Source: Madurella fahalii (taxonomy: Eukaryota > Ascomycota > Sordariomycetes > Sordariales). From it: a stretch of 64,000 bases of DNA. Of the stretch, positions 58,575-64,000 are shown one piece after another. The translations under genes were made by a program, and so were the position numbers. Location of the stretch: positions 186,001 through 250,000 of the forward strand of contig CM056878.1 of assembly GCA_029876055.1 (NCBI GenBank), read 5' to 3'. The notes beneath the pieces are model-generated. The model had not been told where the DNA came from. It worked only from the letters and a program-made list of their open reading frames with translations, and made no database searches. Each line of letters opens with the position of its first letter. Positions within the stretch are counted from its first letter, which is position 1.

Positions 58575-60287
58575 GGTAAGTAAGGTAGTACGAGATTGGC
58601 AGGTTTAAATGAAGTTTGGCTCGGTCGGTTTGATGTCGAGACTCGACTCCTGTCCAAGGTAACTTCAAGACGACCGCAGTACCAGAAAGGGGCTGGTTCA
58701 GGTAATCGGTGATGACTGCGCTAGAAGTGGTCGCACCCGCAGACCTGAGACCCAAACCCCCCATGATGAGCTAGCCGGTCGTAAAAATACCGTGCCGGCG
58801 CGAACGCGTTTCCGGGATAACACGTTGCGGTTCATTTGCCGTCATCTCGATTCAGGTACCTGATATTACTCTTGCCCTTCGCACCCCGCCCAGACAGTAC
58901 CCGAGACACAGTCTCATGCAGTGTCCCCTCCCGGAACCGAACGCCACGAGAGGACAAGATTATCCAGGGAATCAGAGCCATCTGATGGCGGTTTAGCCAG
59001 ATTCCGGCTTTGGTGGGGGGGTAATTACCAACCATGGCCAGGGTTGTAGAGGGTTACGGGCTTCTGAGGTTCTAGAAGCTACCCGACGTGCCTGGTCAAA
59101 GCCCACATTTTCCTCTTTAGGAGGATGCACACGGGGGTGGGCGAGAAGTGTCAAGGACGCCGCTGGCCATTCACGATTACGCTGTGCAAACTGGGACACT
59201 CCCCTTTTCCCCCTCACCCCACTTGTTCCCCGCTGCAAGCCACCGGCAGTTCGCTGTTCACCCTGCATCCGATTATTAGTATGCCTAGGCGGTAACTGGC
59301 CAATCCAGTGCCATCCACTGCCGTCCACTGCCATTGGATTATTGACTGTTGAATGTCGGCCGCTGAAGAGAGCCAACAACACCACAGCCCAATAAGCCGG
59401 GCTATCTTAATTAGTCATAGCTGCCATCTCACGACGTAAACCTTTTTTTCTTCTCCTATTTTCCTTCCACCCCTTTTCCTTCCCAGTTGCATGGGACAAT
59501 CGCTGAGCAGTTGTTGGTTCACCCACGTTATTTCTGGTCCGACGCAAAACGGTGCAACGCCGCAGACAACCCGGCGTGGACGGAGGGTGCTCGAGGCACA
59601 CAGCCACATCATCGATTGGCGTACATGTCTCGGCCATCTCCTGCGGCCAGAACGGCGACCCAGGCTAGTGCCCTTGTTCCATGTCCGGATTGGAAGGGAA
59701 ACATAGCTCAAATCTCATATCGGAGGCCTTGATGAAAACCGGGCAGAGACGCAGGGCGACGGGTCGAGTCAAAGCGATCAACCGACCAATTTGCAGATGC
59801 CCGCAGGAGGCACCAACGGTATGATTGAATAGGTACAGTACCAGGTTTCTACAGTTGAGGCAGCGCAACCTGTCTGACTACCTACCGTCCCAGTCCCGTC
59901 TCGGTGACTCCATCGAGCGGGCCTTGATGGGGAGCCACTGAGCCGGACAAGCCAGTCACAAGATTCATCACTTGGCGTCATCCCCAACTTGCATCGGTCA
60001 CCTCCGAATGCCTTGCTCGAAAGGTTTCATAGATGGGGACACGGTATCAGAGAGCCCTGGCGCATGGCTCTCAGACATGGTGATGTTTCGACGCCCGCAT
60101 AAGGTAAGGAGTAAGGCAACCGAGTAATTAGAAAACAATCATTGTCTCGTTGTAAGTGACGATTGAATAGGATCCACGGGAAAGTAGCGGCCGGATAGGT
60201 CTCACAAGATCTCTATTTGTTAATTAGCACAACCACACCTAGGTTAGACCGATGTCGGTGAAGGCGGGTGATGAGTCCTTCACGGCG

Positions 60288-60310
60288 AGGTAAGGTAGGT
60301 AGGCAGGTTA
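60288..60310. repeat. GGTAGGTAGGCAGG short repeat
   Basis: Short imperfect repeat of GGTAAGG/GGTAGG words, similar to that at 46.63 kb. Confidence 0.7.
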
Positions 60311-60436
60311 TGTGCATTGGGGCCAGGCGATTGGTCGAGCCAGAGTCCGGCACGTCATGGAGAAGCACTTTCAAGGTCAAGGGATAAGTAACAACATCAA
60401 TCAATGACCAGGCAGTCTACCTGGTGGCTGCGCTGT

Positions 60437-60467
60437 GTAAGGTACCTTAGGTACCTTTAGGTAGGCA
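60437..60467. repeat. AAGGTACCTTAGGTACCTT palindromic repeat
   Basis: Two overlapping KpnI-type GGTACC palindromes inside a 19-nt inverted motif, followed by further GGTAGG words. It is the same word family as the other GGTAA repeats in the window. Confidence 0.85.
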
Positions 60468-61257
60468 GGCGCCTTGGCTGCTACCTCTGCAATAGCACCG
60501 GCTCGTTGGGGCCATACGCAGCCGCCTGGAGCAGAATTACGGCAGGGGAAAACCAAGACTCCAACATGCAAGCCATGATTGTTTATTGGTAATGTTGGTT
60601 GGTGACCGGGGAAGACACCCAGGAGTCTGCCACTGACGAGCGCTGTGTGTTCTGCAGATTTCCGAGTGTTAGCTGACCTTTTAGCGGGCCGCTAACCAGC
60701 CTGTTCGTCCCGTCTTTAGCGTCTGACCCTACATACTCCGCCCAGCTTCTCGAATTGCGCAATGCGTCCTCCACCAACGTGCAGGGCCAATCAGCGGCCG
60801 CTACGGTGGACGACAAGGGGCTCGGCGGCTAATCCCCTACCTTACACGCTTGCAGTCCCCAACTGCTGGGCGCCGCCGCCGCATCTACCTACCCTACTGT
60901 ACAATACCTGGCCGGCAAGCCCGCGGCAGCGTCCTGCGGACAGCCTCCAAAAGTCAACCATCGGTTGGCACCTGGCAACATTCCCCTAAAAGCCAACAAC
61001 CCGCACCGCCCCTCCACCGGCATCTGCTGCCATGGAGTCAGGGGGTTTCGAGGCAGACTCGGCCCCGTCCCGACGCCCTGGTTCCAGCATCTGCTGCAGG
61101 CACGGCTAGGCGAATGCGGCGCCGCATCCACAGTGCCGTGTAAGTCAAGCCCTGTACTTTGCTCGCCTCCTTTCTCCATCCTCGACCTGTATTCTCTGTG
61201 GCATCGACGTCCTCGCCGCTCCAGGAGGCCGTTGGTATGCCTTCTCCTGTTTATACT

Positions 61258-61265
61258 TATAAAAG
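61258..61265 (+). promoter_or_regulatory. Putative TATA box before the small Cys-rich ORF
   Basis: TATAAAAG lies 225 nt before the ATG at 61490, with pyrimidine-rich sequence after it, as in many fungal promoters. This is the main support for the small gene downstream. Confidence 0.4.
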
Positions 61266-61489
61266 GATGATCGCTCTCTGTTGACCACTTGTGCTTCGTC
61301 TCAACGCACAACATCGACCGAGCATCCAAATCAACCATCCAGTCGTCAGCAGCTTCTAGGGAGTCTTCCGTACCGCACTGCTACCTCATCACTCACATCT
61401 TACCATACCGACATCTAGTCCTCTGAACCAGTTTTCCGCCCTCTTAGCGCCCTAGTTCCATTCCATCATCCAGTGATATCCCGTCCAGC

Positions 61490-61687
61490 ATGTGCAGTTG
61501 GGAGCGCACCGTATACGCCTGCCACTGCCGCAGTAAACCGACCAGAGTCCCGTACTCGTGCTCCGTCTACACACGCCACATCTACGGTTCATGCCGCTTC
61601 GATAGTGCTCACGACCAGGTCCACGAGGTCATCAGCTACGACTACTGCGAGGACTGCCGGAGATTATACGAATATGTCAACCTATAA
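61490..61687 (+). CDS. Small Cys-rich protein, tentative
   Basis: A 65-codon ORF starting MCSWERTVYACHCRS, with seven cysteines, a His/Tyr-rich middle and the end YCEDCRRLYEY. Similar short proteins with an N-terminal MCxW and CxC pattern occur in ascomycetes with unknown function. There is no signal peptide. Support comes from the spaced cysteines and a good TATA box 225 nt upstream. It could equally be a chance ORF. Confidence 0.4.
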   Translation: MCSWERTVYACHCRSKPTRVPYSCSVYTRHIYGSCRFDSAHDQVHEVISYDYCEDCRRLYEYVNL

Positions 61688-64000
61688 GCCCTCATTCCCA
61701 CCCTTCCTCTGGTCCCAATCACGGCTTAGTGGTTGGGATGCCAGCAGTCGAGGCAAATCCGCGGCATAACCGCAGAGGAGATCTAAGCCCCGGAGCACCA
61801 TCACCACCTCGAATGGTATGAACATGCTGAGCTCCCCATGCCGCTTTCGGACGCGACTCACTGACTTCGGCTGCTAGAGCACCCGTACCATGATTTCATC
61901 ATTAGATTTATGCGTTGAGCGCACTGGCATAGACAGCACGACTGGTTTCGGCGATCCATATCTCTTTTACTACGGCATTCCTTGTTTTTCCGATTTCGAC
62001 TTGCATATACGAATGAGCACAACGGCAATATTAGACAGATAGATTCGGAACCAGCATCACTGCTGCATCAGGGGTTGGGACAAATCAGAGGGTCTGCATT
62101 GTGTTTTTCATACTTGTTTTTTCTTGTACTTAGCGTATCTCCCACATTCCACAGTTAGAGATAGTACCAGTAGTAGATACTTTGTTCTATACACCAGGTT
62201 CACCACAGCGCACACATCCCATCTCAGCCATCGACTTGCCCGTGCTTACCAACTGGGACATGTACTAGATACGGCGAGGTCCACTATCACCAGTGGGCAG
62301 TGCAAATCAAAACCAAAACGCTAGGCGGGCTGGTCCGATCCTGCGGGCCATAATACTTACTGGATCACCAGAGCGATAATATGAAGCTACCCCTAGTCTT
62401 CCCTCAGTAGCCGTCGTCCAACCGGCCCCATGTGCATTTCGGCCGTCGTCCAGGAAGTTTCTATTTTGGCGTGGCTTCGCTGACGCCGCCGGGCGGCCGA
62501 ATGTGCACCAGCCCCCGATCCTCCCGTCGACGCCGCCGGTTGCCACCGATTTCAGATCGCGTTTTCACATCTGACGCAGTAGTCCAACAAGGTTTGCGGC
62601 AACACCCCGAAACGTTTTGGGCCCCCAGACCCGCCCCGCCCTGCCTCCATGAACTGGGCGGTGGAGCTGATCTGCTCCACGGCCGCAGAGCCGGGCCGAG
62701 GCGTGCTCAGCTCTCGGGTCCTTCGGAGCTCGTTGGTCCAAGTTTGTGTGCATATCGGCCGGTCTCTGAGCTCTGGACCAGTGGCTACCTTTTTTACCCC
62801 CTATGTAGGGCCCTGCGCCAACCGGCCTTCGATGACACCCCCAAATTTACTCATCCATGACAAAATCACGCCGACAACGCTAACGGCCGCGTTGGGCTCT
62901 GGTTGCAGGTGCACGGAGGCAAATCCCGTGGGGCGGGCCAATCAGCCACGTTTTCGACGAGCCAACGGCTTTCCCAGAAGAGGCCAACCGTGTCGTCGAA
63001 ACTCCATGCAAAGAAGGGCTGTGCCTCATCCCCGCGTCGGCCCCATTCACCGCAGGATATCAGCCGCAGGACCCGGCCAGTGGGGGCCGAATTACCCTCC
63101 GCTGAATCACTCCCCCAATATTAACCCTAAGACACACGTACACCTCGTCTCCTCGAGCACCAGATAACTGGGACAGGCCGACGACCATGGCGTCTGGGAT
63201 GCACTGTGATCCCGCATGCTTGCTCGTCTGTCTATCAAATAAATCGGACGTAGCCCAACTAGTTGATCCCTGAGCGCAGGGCCGTGATGCGCCCCACTTG
63301 AGTCTTCCCGTTCAAGGTGGACGATGGAGAAACCAATTGTAGGCGGCCAAAAAGGTGAGGCAGATAAGTAGCGGCCATGATGCAAACCACGGCATCTGTC
63401 GTCAGCGAGCCCGCAGTGATGACAACATCCCCGTACTGCAGTCATAGTCACCCAAAAACCCTTTTCGTTGCCAGACGCGGAATCATCCGGCTCCGCCACC
63501 ACAAGGCCTGGCTGGACAGTTTCACCAGAGAGAAGCGCGGCTTGGCAGGGCTGAGATGCCCGGCATTTGACAAGGATGATTTGCTTCTAGATCCAATTTT
63601 GGTGCCTGGCGGCTTTCGCCGACCAGGGCCAACCGATCCTCCTAAGTGGTAGACGAGACAATAGCTACCCTACTGGGCGATCCCTAACCCCGATCGACCC
63701 GGGTCGGCCTCTGCTCTGGCCAGTGATGTTCAGGGCATGCAGTGGCACATGGACTGATTCAGACGAAACCCGTCCCAACCCGCAGTCTACACATCATCTT
63801 GTTTCTGCTTGCGGGTATCCGCGCCAGAATACTGCGCCCCCCCAGCCCGGGCCGCTTGGATGCGGAATATTGGCATCTCAAGTTCGATTCTAGTCCCCTC
63901 CAACCAGCCCCCCAGGGCCCCAGCGCTAGGGCTCATCCAACCAGAAATGATACCGGAGCGGGCCAGGTGAGATATTCCCCGACTCCTGATGACAGGTTAC
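61688..64000. other. Gene-poor right end
   Basis: The ORFs between 62.1 and 63.7 kb overlap on both strands and are composition-driven (Arg/Pro/Ser/Gly-rich), with no motif. No RNA gene was recognised. A gene beginning beyond the right edge may have its promoter here. Confidence 0.55.

Larger units (their letters stand above)
58575..61489. other. Gene-poor region
   Basis: Nearly 3 kb without a supported gene. It contains GGTAA-type repeats near 60.29 and 60.45 kb and pyrimidine-rich sequence before 61.49 kb. No tRNA or transposon remnant was recognised. Confidence 0.6.

Noticed and set aside
62432..62860. 142-codon plus-strand ORF at the right end
   Set aside because: It is Arg/Pro-rich with no motif and overlaps other ORFs on both strands.
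1..64000. CRISPR arrays, insertion sequences, intact transposons
   Set aside because: No spaced direct repeats, transposase, reverse transcriptase or terminal repeats were found.

Overview
The window is nuclear DNA of a filamentous ascomycete, most likely a Sordariomycete. The evidence is intron style and gene content: most genes are cut by short GT-AG introns (about 50 to 170 nt) with CTAAC- or CTGAC-like branch sites, and the mitochondrial ribosomal proteins, DCN1, the MVP1 sorting nexin, the LaeA-like methyltransferase, the NmrA-like protein and the huge NACHT-ankyrin protein are all of fungal type. Nothing here looks prokaryotic or viral. No database search was possible. Gene models were rebuilt by hand by requiring matching intron phases and continuous family motifs across junctions.

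Layout. 1-12.7 kb is a core block: a DUF3716-type Cys-rich protein (+, open at the left edge), mitochondrial bS6m (+), a neddylation ligase DCN1 (-), the PX sorting nexin MVP1 (-) and mitochondrial uL15m (-). 13-25.4 kb is the most striking part. It holds a 2082-residue zinc finger/NACHT/ankyrin STAND receptor (-), then a divergent intracellular subtilisin-like protease with an intact catalytic tetrad (+), then, tail to tail with the protease, a gasdermin-like protein of the fungal RCD-1/HET-Q1 family (-). Together they look like a fungal regulated-cell-death module of sensor, activating protease and pore former.

26.7-48.5 kb is an accessory region rich in small-molecule enzymes: a LaeA-like methyltransferase, an NmrA-like protein, a cytochrome P450, a glutathione S-transferase, an alpha/beta hydrolase, a phenol-hydroxylase-type flavoprotein carrying a 1-nt frameshift, an atypical SDR and an epoxide hydrolase. 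Between them are an F-box/2EXR-like protein, a protein joining a fungal death-type N-terminal region to Spa2/GIT homology repeats, and a CCCH-finger protein. No polyketide or peptide synthase backbone is present, so this is not a complete secondary-metabolite cluster.

49.7-58.6 kb carries secreted or solute-related proteins: a five-exon small secreted protein, a six-hairpin glycosidase-like secreted protein, a mannosyl-3-phosphoglycerate synthase (GT55) and a secreted DUF8021-like protein. 58.6-64 kb is gene-poor, with one tentative small Cys-rich ORF. No tRNA, rRNA, CRISPR array or intact transposon was recognised.
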